Program-made: the position numbers and the translations under genes | In this document: positions 31,181 through 39,118 of the stretch, piece by piece | Position numbering within the stretch: the first letter of the stretch is position 1 | Layout: each line of letters begins with the position of its first letter | The notes under the pieces: model-generated | What the model saw: the letters and a program-made list of their open reading frames with translations, nothing else | The model's database searches: none | What the model was told of the DNA's origin: nothing | Source of the DNA: Mycobacterium szulgai | GTDB taxonomy: Bacteria; Actinomycetota; Actinomycetes; Mycobacteriales; Mycobacteriaceae | Direction of reading: 5' to 3' | Assembly: GCF_002116635.1 (NCBI RefSeq) | Contig: NZ_LQPW01000072.1 | Location: 1-39,118, forward strand | DNA: 39,118 bases

Positions 31181-31834
31181 ATGGACGGTCACGTGCGGTT
31201 CGCCATCCCGGCGGCGACGCTGTCCATCGCGGCCTTGCTCGTTGTCCCGGCTGCGAACGCGCATCCGTCTGAACCCGGAGTGGTGAACTACGCCGTCCTC
31301 GGCAAGGGCTCAGTGGGCAATATCGTCGGCGGCCCGATGGGCTGGGAATCGATGTTCACCCAGCCCTTCCAGGGCGAATGGGTCGACGTGCCCGAGTGCA
31401 ACAACTGGGCCGACATCGGTTTGCCCGAGGTGTACAACGACCCCGACCTGGCGTCATTCAACGGAGCCACCACGCAGACGTCGGCCACCGACCAAACGCA
31501 CCTGGTCAAGCAGGCGGTCGGAGTGTTCGCCACCAACGAGGCGGCCGACCGCGCGTTCCACCGCGTCGTCGACCGAACGGTGGGCTGCTCGGGCCAGACC
31601 ACCGCGGTGCACTTCGATGACGGAACCACGCAGGTGTGGTCCTTCACCGGCGGGCCGGCCTCCAGCGCCGACGAAGCCTGGACCAAACAGGAAGCCGACA
31701 CCGATCGCCGATGCTTCGTTCAAACCCGGCTGCGCGAAAACGTGTTGCTGCAGGCCAAGGTCTGCCAGTCTGGCAACGCCGGCCCGGCGGTCAACGTGCT
31801 GGCCGGAGCGATGCAGAACACGCTAGGCCAGTAG
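31181..31834 (+). CDS. Secreted PknH_C-like sensor-domain protein (Rv3705c type)
   Basis: The 217-aa exported protein has a signal peptide (cleavage near PAANA-HP, about 27) and a single PknH_C-like domain with four cysteines (73, 136, 178, 195) set for two disulfides. The WVDVPECNNWADIG and AFHRVVDRTVGC segments are typical. The domain is the extracellular sensor of the kinase PknH, but here it stands alone; the ligand is unknown. It starts nine bases after ohr, so probable co-transcription. It corresponds in position to Rv3705c next to egtA. Confidence 0.85.
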   Translation: MDGHVRFAIPAATLSIAALLVVPAANAHPSEPGVVNYAVLGKGSVGNIVGGPMGWESMFTQPFQGEWVDVPECNNWADIGLPEVYNDPDLASFNGATTQTSATDQTHLVKQAVGVFATNEAADRAFHRVVDRTVGCSGQTTAVHFDDGTTQVWSFTGGPASSADEAWTKQEADTDRRCFVQTRLRENVLLQAKVCQSGNAGPAVNVLAGAMQNTLGQ

Positions 31835-31947
31835 CGACGGGAATATGTCAGTGCGATCTCCGAAGATGAAGTGGTGGCGGCTATCGTTCGTATAGCTGCG
31901 CAACCAGGGGTCTGCGACGGATGCTCCGGGCCCGGAGGGATCGTGAT

Positions 31948-33246
31948 ATGACGTTCGGCGCCATCGCCGCCGCGGCCGCCCAGCTGGACAGCGCTTGCCC
32001 GGCTGACACCGAGATCACCAGTTTTGCGGCCGCCGCCCAGTACATCGCCGACGGCTGTCTGGTCGACGGCCCGCTGGCGCGAGTCGGTCTGGAAATGGAA
32101 GCCCACTGCTTCGATCCGGCCGAGCCGCTGCGCAGGCCGAGCTGGGATGAAATCACCGACGTGCTCGAATGGCTCAGTCCGCTACCGGGCGGCAGCGTGG
32201 TCAGCGTCGAGCCCGGTGGCGCCGTGGAGCTGTCGGGCCCGCCCGTCGACGGCGTGCTGGCGGCTATCGAGGCCATGGCCCGCGACCAGGCGGTATTGCG
32301 GTCCGCTTTCGCCGACGCCGGCCTGGGTCTGGTCTTCCTGGGGGCCGATCCGTTGCGCCCGCAACAGCGGGTCAACCCGGGCACACGGTACCGCGCCATG
32401 GAACAGTTCTTCGCCGCCAGTCACAGCGGCGCCGCGGGCGCGGCGATGATGACTTCGACCGCTTCCATCCAGGTGAATCTGGACGCCGGCCCGCAGGCCG
32501 GCTGGGCGGCGCGGGTGCGGCTCGCGCATGCGCTGGGGCCGACGATGATCGCAATCGCCGCCAACTCCCCGATGCTGAGCGGAGAGTTTTCCGGCTGGCA
32601 GTCGACTCGGCAGCGGGTGTGGGGCCAGATGGACTCGGCGCGCTGCGGCCCTATTCTCGGGGCCAGCGGTGACGACCCGGGCACCGACTGGGCCCGCTAC
32701 GCGCTCAAGGCGCCGGTGATGATGGTGCGCAACGCCGACGCCCAAGAGGCCGCCGCGGTCACCGAGTACGTGCCGTTCACTGACTGGGTGGACGGTCGGG
32801 TGCTGCTGGCCGGCCGCCGTCCCACCTTCGCCGATCTGGAATACCACCTGACCACGTTGTTCCCGCCGGTGCGGCCGCGGCAGTGGCTGGAAGTCCGCTA
32901 TCTCGACAGCCTGCCCGACGCAGTGTGGCCCGCGGTGGTGTTCACCCTGGTGACCTTGCTCGACGACCCGATAGCGGCCGACGCGGCGGCTGCGGCCGTC
33001 GAGCCGGTGGCGACCGCTTGGGACATCGCGGCCCGGATCGGCCTGGGCGACAAGCGGCTCTACACCGCGGCCAATCGATGTCTGGCCATCGCGGCCGAGT
33101 GGGCGCCGGCCGCACTGACCGACCCGATGCAGCGCTTGATGCGCAACGTCGAGCAGGGCCGGTGTCCCGCAGACGACTTCTCCGACCGGGTCATCGAGCA
33201 TGGCATCGCGCCGACGGTGGCGCTGCTGGCGCAAGGGGAGTCGTGA
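31948..33246 (+). CDS. egtA: Gamma-glutamylcysteine synthetase EgtA
   Basis: From ATG 31948 (GGAGG nine bases upstream) the protein is 432 aa, the length known for M. tuberculosis EgtA. It joins glutamate and cysteine with ATP, supplying the sulfur donor of ergothioneine. Visible family features are [37 protein letters not shown] and [12 protein letters not shown], all part of the glutamate-cysteine ligase GCS2-like fold. The frame is open to 31921, but that start lacks a ribosome site. It is the first gene of egtABCDE. Confidence 0.95.
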   Translation: MTFGAIAAAAAQLDSACPADTEITSFAAAAQYIADGCLVDGPLARVGLEMEAHCFDPAEPLRRPSWDEITDVLEWLSPLPGGSVVSVEPGGAVELSGPPVDGVLAAIEAMARDQAVLRSAFADAGLGLVFLGADPLRPQQRVNPGTRYRAMEQFFAASHSGAAGAAMMTSTASIQVNLDAGPQAGWAARVRLAHALGPTMIAIAANSPMLSGEFSGWQSTRQRVWGQMDSARCGPILGASGDDPGTDWARYALKAPVMMVRNADAQEAAAVTEYVPFTDWVDGRVLLAGRRPTFADLEYHLTTLFPPVRPRQWLEVRYLDSLPDAVWPAVVFTLVTLLDDPIAADAAAAAVEPVATAWDIAARIGLGDKRLYTAANRCLAIAAEWAPAALTDPMQRLMRNVEQGRCPADDFSDRVIEHGIAPTVALLAQGES

Positions 33247-34520
33247 CCTCACGCGAAAGGCTGGCCGGGGACCTGGAGCGGGCCCGGACCCGGACGCTGC
33301 GGCTGGTTGACTTCGACGATGGCGAGCTACGCCGGCAATACGACCCGCTGATGAGCCCGCTGGTGTGGGACCTCGCGCACATCGGCCAGCAGGAGGAGCT
33401 GTGGCTGTTGCGCGCTGGCGACCCGCGCCGGCCCGGAATGCTGCCGCCGGCCGTGGAAAGTCTTTACGACGCCTTCGAGCACAACCGCGCCAGCCGGGTG
33501 GACTTGCCGTTACTGACCCCGCAGCGGGCGCGCTCCTACTGCCAGACGGTGCGGTCAGCCGCCTTGGACGCGTTGGACGCATTGCCCGAACATGCCGGCG
33601 ACTTCCAGTTCGGGTTGGTGATCAGCCACGAAAACCAGCACAACGAGACCATGCTGCAGGCGCTGAACCTGCGCACCGGCGCGCCGCTGCTCGGCGAATC
33701 CCCCGCGCTGCCCGCGGGGCGCCCGGAGTTGGCCGGAACGTCGGTGCTGGTAGCAGGCGGGCCGTTCGTGCTGGGCGTGGACGCGGCGACCGAACCGTAC
33801 TCGCTGGACAACGAACGTCCCGCCCACGTCGTGGACGTACCCGCGTTCCGGATCGGTCGGGTCCCGGTCACCAACGGCGAATGGCAGCATTTCATCGCCG
33901 ACGGCGGCTATCACCAGCCGCAGTGGTGGTCGGATCGCGGTTGGCAACACCGCCGGCAAGCCGGCCTAACCGCGCCGCAATTCTGGAATTCCGACGGGGA
34001 AACCCGCACCCGATTCGGCTACGTCGAGGACATTCCGCCTGATGAGCCGGTGCAACACATCACTTACTTCGAGGCGCAGGCCTACGCGGCGTGGGCCGGT
34101 GCCCGGCTGCCCACCGAGGTGGAGTGGGAGAAGGCCTGCGCCTGGGATCCGGCGACGGGAACCCGGCGCCGCTACCCATGGGGCGGCGTCGAACCCGCCC
34201 CGGACCGCGCCAACCTGGGGGGCGCCGCGCTGCGCCCCGCCCAGGTGGGTGCCTACCCGGCCGGGGCTTCGGCCTATGGCGCCGAACAGATGCTGGGGGA
34301 TGTATGGGAGTGGACCAGCTCGCCGCTTCGGCCCTGGCCCGGCTTCGTCCCGATGATCTACGAGCGCTACTCGCAGCCGTTCTTCGACGGCGACTACCGG
34401 GTGCTGCGCGGCGGGTCGTGGGCGGTGGAGCCGGCCATTCTGCGGCCCAGCTTCCGTAACTGGGATCACCCGTACCGCCGTCAGATCTTCTCCGGCGTCC
34501 GGCTGGCCTGGTCGCTCTGA
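33243..34520 (+). CDS. egtB: Hercynine oxygenase EgtB
   Basis: GTG 33243 overlaps the egtA stop by four bases and gives 425 aa. EgtB is a non-heme iron enzyme that joins hercynine to gamma-glutamylcysteine with oxygen, forming the sulfoxide. The three iron histidines are visible: His46 ([11 protein letters not shown]), His129 and His133 (SHENQHNET), followed by the FGE-sulfatase-like C-terminal domain ([37 protein letters not shown]). All active residues appear intact. Confidence 0.97.
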   Translation: MTSRERLAGDLERARTRTLRLVDFDDGELRRQYDPLMSPLVWDLAHIGQQEELWLLRAGDPRRPGMLPPAVESLYDAFEHNRASRVDLPLLTPQRARSYCQTVRSAALDALDALPEHAGDFQFGLVISHENQHNETMLQALNLRTGAPLLGESPALPAGRPELAGTSVLVAGGPFVLGVDAATEPYSLDNERPAHVVDVPAFRIGRVPVTNGEWQHFIADGGYHQPQWWSDRGWQHRRQAGLTAPQFWNSDGETRTRFGYVEDIPPDEPVQHITYFEAQAYAAWAGARLPTEVEWEKACAWDPATGTRRRYPWGGVEPAPDRANLGGAALRPAQVGAYPAGASAYGAEQMLGDVWEWTSSPLRPWPGFVPMIYERYSQPFFDGDYRVLRGGSWAVEPAILRPSFRNWDHPYRRQIFSGVRLAWSL

Positions 34521-35215
34521 TGTGCCGACACCTGGGCTGGCTAGGCGCGGACGTCACGTTGTCCTCCCTGGTGCTGGACCCGCCGCAAAGTCTGCGAGTG
34601 CAGTCATATGCGCCGCGGCGGCAGAAGCACTGTCTGCTCAACGCCGACGGTTGGGGTGTCGGCTTTTTCGATGGCGGCGTTGCGCGGCGCTGGCGCAGTT
34701 CGGCGCCGCTGTGGGGCGAGACGTCGTTCGAATCCGTCGCGCCGGCGCTGCGCAGCCACTGTGTGGTCGCGGCGGTGCGCTCGGCGACCGTTGGCATGCC
34801 GATCGAGGTGAGCGCCACCGCGCCGTTCACCGACGGCCAGTGGCTGTTGTCGCACAACGGTGTGGTCGACCGGAGCCTGTTGCCGGCCAATACGGCGGCC
34901 GAATCCGTTTGCGACAGTGCGATATTGGCCGCAGCAATCTTCGAGCGTGGCGTGGACGCCCTGGCCGACACGATCGTCGAGATCGGCATGGCCGATCCCC
35001 TTGCCCGGCTGAACATCCTGGCGGGCAACGGGTCTCGGCTCATCGCGACCGCGTGGGGCGACACGTTGTCGATCCTGCGCCGCGCCGACGGAGTGGTGCT
35101 GGCCAGTGAGCCCTATGACGACGACCCGGATTGGGAAGACGTGCCGGACCGCCACCTGGTGGAAGTCACCGCCGATGGCGTCGCCATCACCGCGCTGGAC
35201 CTGAAAGGAGTCTGA
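34520..35215 (+). CDS. egtC: Gamma-glutamyl hercynylcysteine sulfoxide hydrolase EgtC
   Basis: The 231-aa Ntn-type amidohydrolase has the nucleophile Cys2 exposed after Met removal (MCRHLGWLG), then WGVGFFDGG and SHNGVVDRS, the class II glutamine amidotransferase motifs. It removes the glutamate from the EgtB product. TGATG links it to both the egtB stop and, at its end, the egtD start, so the ribosome can reinitiate. Confidence 0.96.
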   Translation: MCRHLGWLGADVTLSSLVLDPPQSLRVQSYAPRRQKHCLLNADGWGVGFFDGGVARRWRSSAPLWGETSFESVAPALRSHCVVAAVRSATVGMPIEVSATAPFTDGQWLLSHNGVVDRSLLPANTAAESVCDSAILAAAIFERGVDALADTIVEIGMADPLARLNILAGNGSRLIATAWGDTLSILRRADGVVLASEPYDDDPDWEDVPDRHLVEVTADGVAITALDLKGV

Positions 35216-36180
35216 TGACGCTGTCGCTGTCCAACCACCTTGCTGAGGACTCGGCGTATCTCGCGCTGCGCCGCGACGTGTTCGACGGCTTGCAGCAGAC
35301 CCCGAAATCGTTGCCGCCCAAATGGTTTTACGACTCGGTCGGTAGTGATCTATTCGATCAGATCACCCGGCTGCCGGAGTACTACCCGACCCGGGCCGAG
35401 GCCGCCATCCTGCGTGGCAGGTCTGCCGAGATTGCAGCGGCCAGCGCTGCCGACACCCTGGTCGAGCTGGGCAGCGGAACCTCGGAGAAAACCCGGATGC
35501 TGTTGGACGCGCTGCGCGAGCGCGGATCGCTGGCCAGATTCGTGCCGTTCGACGTCGACGCCAGCGTGCTGTCAGCGACCGCCAGCGCGATTCAGCGCGA
35601 ATACGCCGGCGTCGAAATCAAGGCCGTCTGTGGCGATTTCGAGGAGCACCTGACCGAAATCCCGCGGGGCGGCCGCCGGCTGTTCGTCTTCCTGGGTTCC
35701 ACGATCGGCAATCTGACGCCCGGCCCGCGCGCGGAATTCCTCGCCACGCTGGCCGGGGTGATGCGGCCGGGCGACAGTCTGCTGCTGGGCACCGACCTGG
35801 TGAAGGATACCGGCCGGCTGGTGCGCGCCTACGACGATGCCGCGGGCGTAACGGCTAAGTTCAATCGCAACGTGTTGGCCGTGATCAATCGGGAACTCGA
35901 CGCGGATTTCGATGTCGACACTTTTGGGCACGTAGCCCGTTGGAACGCCGAAGCGGAACGGATCGAGATGTGGTTGCGCTGCGAACGTCGCCAACGGGTG
36001 CGCGTCGCCGCGCTTGAGCTGACCGTCGACTTCGCCGCAGGCGAGGAGATGCTCACCGAGGTCTCGTGCAAGTTCCGACCGGACGCGGTGAAGACCGAAC
36101 TGGCCAACGCGGGATTGCGTCGCATCCGGTGGTGGACCGACGACGCCGGCGACTTCGGGTTATCGCTGGCCGCCAAGTGA
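35215..36180 (+). CDS. egtD: Histidine Nalpha-methyltransferase EgtD
   Basis: The 321-aa SAM enzyme trimethylates histidine to hercynine, the first committed step. It has [17 protein letters not shown] (SAM site, Gly86 onward), Tyr56 ([10 protein letters not shown]) and Asn166 (GSTIGNLTP), the substrate-binding residues known for mycobacterial EgtD, at identical numbering. ATG 35215 shares a base with the egtC stop. It is last but one in the operon. Confidence 0.97.
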   Translation: MTLSLSNHLAEDSAYLALRRDVFDGLQQTPKSLPPKWFYDSVGSDLFDQITRLPEYYPTRAEAAILRGRSAEIAAASAADTLVELGSGTSEKTRMLLDALRERGSLARFVPFDVDASVLSATASAIQREYAGVEIKAVCGDFEEHLTEIPRGGRRLFVFLGSTIGNLTPGPRAEFLATLAGVMRPGDSLLLGTDLVKDTGRLVRAYDDAAGVTAKFNRNVLAVINRELDADFDVDTFGHVARWNAEAERIEMWLRCERRQRVRVAALELTVDFAAGEEMLTEVSCKFRPDAVKTELANAGLRRIRWWTDDAGDFGLSLAAK

Positions 36181-37316
36181 GCGACTCGCTGGCCGACCGC
36201 TGGCGGGCGGCCCGCCCCGCGGTCGCCGGACTGCACCTGGACAGCGCGGCCTGTTCGCGCCAGAGTTTTGCGGTGCTCGACGCGACCGCCAAGCATGCGC
36301 TGCATGAATCCGAGGTTGGCGGCTATGTGGCCGCCGAGGCCGCCGCGCCGGTGCTGGACGCCGGACGCGCCGCGGTTGCGACGCTGTGCGGCATGCCCGA
36401 CGCCGATGTGGTGTTCACCACGGGCTCGCTCAATGCGCTGGATCTGCTGCTGGGCGGCTGGCCGGCCGAAAGCCGGACCCTGGCTTGTCTGCCCGGCGAG
36501 TACGGCCCGAACCTGGCGGTGATGGCCGCGCACGGTTTTGCCGTCCGGCATCTGCCGACCCTCGGCGACGGCAGGCTGGCCCTCGACGACGCGGCGTTCG
36601 AGCTGGACGAGGACCCGCCGGATCTAGTGCACCTGACACCGGTGGCCAGCCACCGCGGCACCGTGCAGCCGCTGGCGATGGTGGCCGAGCTCTGCGACCA
36701 GCTGGGAATACCGCTGGTGGTGGATGCCGCTCAGGCGCTCGGGCATATAGATTGTGCGGTGGGTGCCGACGTCGCCTATTCGTCGTCGCGCAAGTGGCTG
36801 GCCGGCCCGCGCGGGGTAGGTGTGCTGGCGATGCGGCCCGAGCTGGCGGAGCGGCTGACGCCACGGCTGCCGGCGCCGGCCTGGGCTGCCTCGTTATCGG
36901 TCGCCCAGCAGCTGGGCTTTGGCGAAGCCAATGTCGCTGCGCGAGTGGGATTTTCGGTAGCGTTGGGCGAACACCTGGAGGCCGGGCCGGAAGCGGTGCG
37001 GGCCCGCCTGGCCGAACTGGGGGACCTCACCCGTTCCCTGCTGGCCGATGTGGACGGATGGGCGGTGGTCGAAGAGACCGAAGAGCCCAGCGCGATCACC
37101 ACGCTGGCGGCACTCGATGGTGCCGAGCCGCAAGAGGTCCAGGCGTGGCTGCTCGCCGAGCGGCGGATCGTGACCACCTACGCCGGAATACCGCGCGCCC
37201 CGCAGGAGTTGACGGCGCCGGTGCTGCGGATCTCGCCGCATGTGGACACCACGGCGCAGGATCTGGAAACCTTCGCCGAAGCGCTGATCGAAGCGACCGC
37301 GGCGACTTCGGCTTAA
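36177..37316 (+). CDS. egtE: PLP-dependent C-S lyase EgtE
   Basis: GTG 36177 overlaps the egtD stop by four bases and gives 379 aa, slightly shorter than the 390 aa I recall from M. tuberculosis. The aminotransferase class V fold shows [10 protein letters not shown] (Asp183) and the PLP lysine in [12 protein letters not shown] (Lys206). It cleaves the hercynylcysteine sulfoxide to ergothioneine. It ends the operon; no strong terminator follows. Confidence 0.95.
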   Translation: MSDSLADRWRAARPAVAGLHLDSAACSRQSFAVLDATAKHALHESEVGGYVAAEAAAPVLDAGRAAVATLCGMPDADVVFTTGSLNALDLLLGGWPAESRTLACLPGEYGPNLAVMAAHGFAVRHLPTLGDGRLALDDAAFELDEDPPDLVHLTPVASHRGTVQPLAMVAELCDQLGIPLVVDAAQALGHIDCAVGADVAYSSSRKWLAGPRGVGVLAMRPELAERLTPRLPAPAWAASLSVAQQLGFGEANVAARVGFSVALGEHLEAGPEAVRARLAELGDLTRSLLADVDGWAVVEETEEPSAITTLAALDGAEPQEVQAWLLAERRIVTTYAGIPRAPQELTAPVLRISPHVDTTAQDLETFAEALIEATAATSA

Positions 37317-37360
37317 CTAGATGCACTGTCGGGTTTAGGCGCCGTCGCTGCCCGCTTGAA

Positions 37361-37538
37361 GCCAAGAGTTCACACTCGTTCACGCGCGGCGCCAAGCGTT
37401 CACGCGCGGCGGTTGGTGGAATTGACTGTGTGCCTGTGGCTTTGAGTGGGTATTCATGGTGGGCGATCGGCGGTTTGGGCGCCACGCCTGCACACTCGAC
37501 GCCAAGCGTTCACACGCGACGCCAAGCGTTCACGCTCG
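37361..37538. repeat. Cluster of 18-bp GCCAAG-GTTCAC repeats
   Basis: Four copies of an 18-bp unit (GCCAAGCGTTCACGCGCG and close variants) begin at 37361, 37391, 37501 and 37521, with half-copies near 37378 and 37486. The last two are exactly 20 bp apart. They fill the non-coding gap between egtE and the PE_PGRS-type gene (37317-37546), where I see no other feature. Confidence 0.8.
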
Positions 37539-37546
37539 ACCGACAG

Positions 37547-39118
37547 CTATAGCAGCCCGTCGGCCCCGAGGATGCCATAGAGCCCGTCGGCGCCGGCTCG
37601 CCCGGGGTTAGGACCGCCGGCAGCGGGTCCGCCCGCTCCACCTGTGCCGCCTATCCCGCGGGCCCCGCCGGCCCCGATGAAGCGGGCCGCCCCGCCGTCG
37701 CCGCCGTTGCCGGCGTTGGCGCCGGAAGCCTTGGGAATGGTGTTCGCCCCGCCATTGCCGCCGTCGCCGGCGGCGCCGCCGTCGCCGTAGAGCCATCCGC
37801 CCACACCGCCGCTGCCGCCGTTGCCGCCGGCCCCGCCGGCAGCAACGGCGATTCCATCTGCGCCGGTGCCGCCGTGCCCGCCGTGGCCGCCATTACCGCC
37901 GAGCCATCCGCCGGCCCCACCACTACCACCGGAACCGCCCATACCGGCGCCGAAGAATCCGGTGGTGCCGCCGGCCCCGCCGGCGCCAGCTGCGCCGCCG
38001 TCGCCGAAGAACCCGGCCGCACCGCCGTTTCCACCGATCCCGCCGGTCCCACCGAAGTCACCGAGGGTGCCGGCGCCCAGGCCGCCGCTGCCGCCGGCCC
38101 CGCCCTGCCCGCCGGCTCCGGCTTGGCCGGAGAGCCATCCACCGTGCCCGCCGGCGCCGCCGCTGCCCCCGTTACCTCCGTCGGCACCGGTGATGTGGTT
38201 CACGAGGTCTTGCCCACCGGCGCCCCCACCGATGCCGCCTTGTCCGCCGGCGCCGCCGGCGCCCCACAGTCCGGCGGCCCCGCCGGCACCGCCGGCGCCA
38301 CCGTTGAGGCCGTTGAAACCTACCGCGCCGGCCACGGCGGCGCCGCCATTGCCGCCGGCGCCGCCGTTGCCGCTCAGCCAGCCGCCGTGGCCACCGGCCC
38401 CGCCGGCCCCGCCCAGCCAGCCATTGCCGCCGGCCCCGCCGTTACCGATCAACCCGGCGGCGCCGCCGGCGCCGCCGGCCTGGGTGACCGTACCGCTGGT
38501 GTAGCTGTAGCCGGCGCCGCCATTGCCGTACAACAGTCCGCCGGCCCCGCCGTTGGGGTTGGCCGCGGTCCCGTTGGCGCCATCACCGATCAGTGGACGC
38601 CCCAGCAATGTCTCGGCCGGCGTGTTGAGCGCGTTCAGCCACCCACCGGTACCGGCGACACCGGTAAGTCCATCGTTTCCAGCGTGCGCGATCGATCCGC
38701 CGGGCCCGCCGGTGCCGCCCGCTCCACCGGCGCCGCCGGCGCCGAACAGCTGGGCTGCCCCGCCGTTACCCCCGCTACCGGCGTTGCCGCCGGACGCGGT
38801 AAGGGTGCTGGCCCCGCCGGCCCCGCCGTCGCCGCCGGCACCGCCGTTGCCGTTGAGCCAACCGCTCATACCGCCGTCGCCGCCGGCCCCACCCGCGCCG
38901 CCGAAGCGGAGGCCGACGGCGTTTCCGCCGGCGCCGCCGTGCCCGCCGGCGCCACCGGTGCCGGTCAGCAACCCACCGTCACCACCACTGCCGCCGGCTC
39001 CGCCGGCCCCGCCGATACCGCCGACACCAGTCCCGCTGAGCCCTCCGGCGCCGCCGGCACCCGCGACCCCGCCGTCGCCGAAGAGCCCGGCTGCGCCGCC
39101 GTTCCCGCCGGTGCCACG
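37547..39118 (-). CDS. PE_PGRS-type glycine-repeat protein, 3' part (5' end outside window)
   Basis: The minus-strand frame stays open for 524 codons from the right edge to the stop at 37547. It encodes GGAGG/GGNGG repeats with occasional [18 protein letters not shown] and GGAAG variants and ends [15 protein letters not shown] into [12 protein letters not shown]. This is the PGRS domain of PE_PGRS proteins, restricted to slow-growing mycobacteria. The N-terminal PE domain would lie outside the window, so PE_PGRS is an inference from the repeat type. The 5' limit is not visible. Confidence 0.85.
   Translation of the reverse strand, partial: RGTGGNGGAAGLFGDGGVAGAGGAGGLSGTGVGGIGGAGGAGGSGGDGGLLTGTGGAGGHGGAGGNAVGLRFGGAGGAGGDGGMSGWLNGNGGAGGDGGAGGASTLTASGGNAGSGGNGGAAQLFGAGGAGGAGGTGGPGGSIAHAGNDGLTGVAGTGGWLNALNTPAETLLGRPLIGDGANGTAANPNGGAGGLLYGNGGAGYSYTSGTVTQAGGAGGAAGLIGNGGAGGNGWLGGAGGAGGHGGWLSGNGGAGGNGGAAVAGAVGFNGLNGGAGGAGGAAGLWGAGGAGGQGGIGGGAGGQDLVNHITGADGGNGGSGGAGGHGGWLSGQAGAGGQGGAGGSGGLGAGTLGDFGGTGGIGGNGGAAGFFGDGGAAGAGGAGGTTGFFGAGMGGSGGSGGAGGWLGGNGGHGGHGGTGADGIAVAAGGAGGNGGSGGVGGWLYGDGGAAGDGGNGGANTIPKASGANAGNGGDGGAARFIGAGGARGIGGTGGAGGPAAGGPNPGRAGADGLYGILGADGLL

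Noticed and set aside
31880..31896. GCTAT-N7-ATAGC palindrome before egtA as an operator
   Set aside because: Five-base arms in one copy are weak and no regulator is adjacent; it may overlap a TATCGT -10 at 31882-31887, but there is too little support.
37821..38504. Plus-strand proline-rich frame (227 codons)
   Set aside because: It is the reverse complement of the glycine repeats (GGC/GCC), so a mirror of the PGRS gene.
37547..39118. CRISPR-like or tandem-repeat array
   Set aside because: The periodicity is that of GGAGG codons in a coding frame; there are no constant direct repeats separated by unique spacers.

Overview
The window is GC-rich actinobacterial DNA and reads as a slow-growing Mycobacterium chromosome. 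Supporting this are a complete ergothioneine operon (egtABCDE), a PE_PGRS-type glycine-repeat gene at the right edge, GTG starts, 4-bp start/stop overlaps, and a gene order (lucA, tRNA-Ser, SRP RNA, aspartate aminotransferase, dnaX, tuberculostearate pair, SRPBCC, ami1, ybaB, recR, endonuclease-like gene, gatD/murT, dnaQ, leuA, ask-asd, GH183-like, egtABCDE) that I recall as the M. tuberculosis Rv3723-to-Rv3700c block read in reverse. It is not M. tuberculosis itself. It has a clade-3 catalase, an Ohr peroxidase, a TetR/membrane-protein pair and a CHAT/TPR gene cluster that I do not expect there, and its leuA lacks the 57-bp repeat insertion of M. tuberculosis. I do not name a species.

Layout. 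Positions 1-6740 hold an accessory cluster: the tail of a Pro/Gly-rich protein, two unrecognised genes in a minus-strand operon, a small 112-aa gene, a TPR protein followed by a CHAT-domain cysteine protease, and an LpqH-type lipoprotein. Positions 6844-12036 carry an enoyl-CoA hydratase homologue, LucA, tRNA-Ser(GGA), the small SRP RNA, aspartate aminotransferase and DnaX. Positions 12095-21258 are envelope and DNA-maintenance genes: the 10-methyl fatty acid (tuberculostearate) pair, an SRPBCC protein, the Ami1 amidase, YbaB, RecR, a DUF559/Vsr-like protein, GatD-MurT (peptidoglycan iso-glutamate amidation) and a DnaQ-like exonuclease. Positions 21260-22351 hold a self-contained membrane protein/TetR pair with two perfect operator palindromes. 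Positions 22487-26844 carry leuA, with a leucine leader peptide and an LEU-type pseudoknot, divergent from ask-asd. Positions 26841-31834 hold a GH183-like secreted protein, His-rich membrane proteins, KatA, Ohr and a PknH_C-like secreted protein. Positions 31948-37316 are egtABCDE, five translationally overlapping genes for ergothioneine. A short repeat cluster and the 3' part of a PE_PGRS gene close the window.

The most interesting signals are the CHAT-protease/TPR cluster, whose two operons both have a -10 hexamer six bases before the start codon; the twin CACTAC-N4-GTAGTG operators built into a near-leaderless promoter; the leuA leader with interleaved helices; an exact 59-bp tandem duplication between murT and dnaQ; and a 24-bp-arm hairpin between recR and the endonuclease-like gene. 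All assignments come from reading the sequence and remembered family knowledge; no database search was run.
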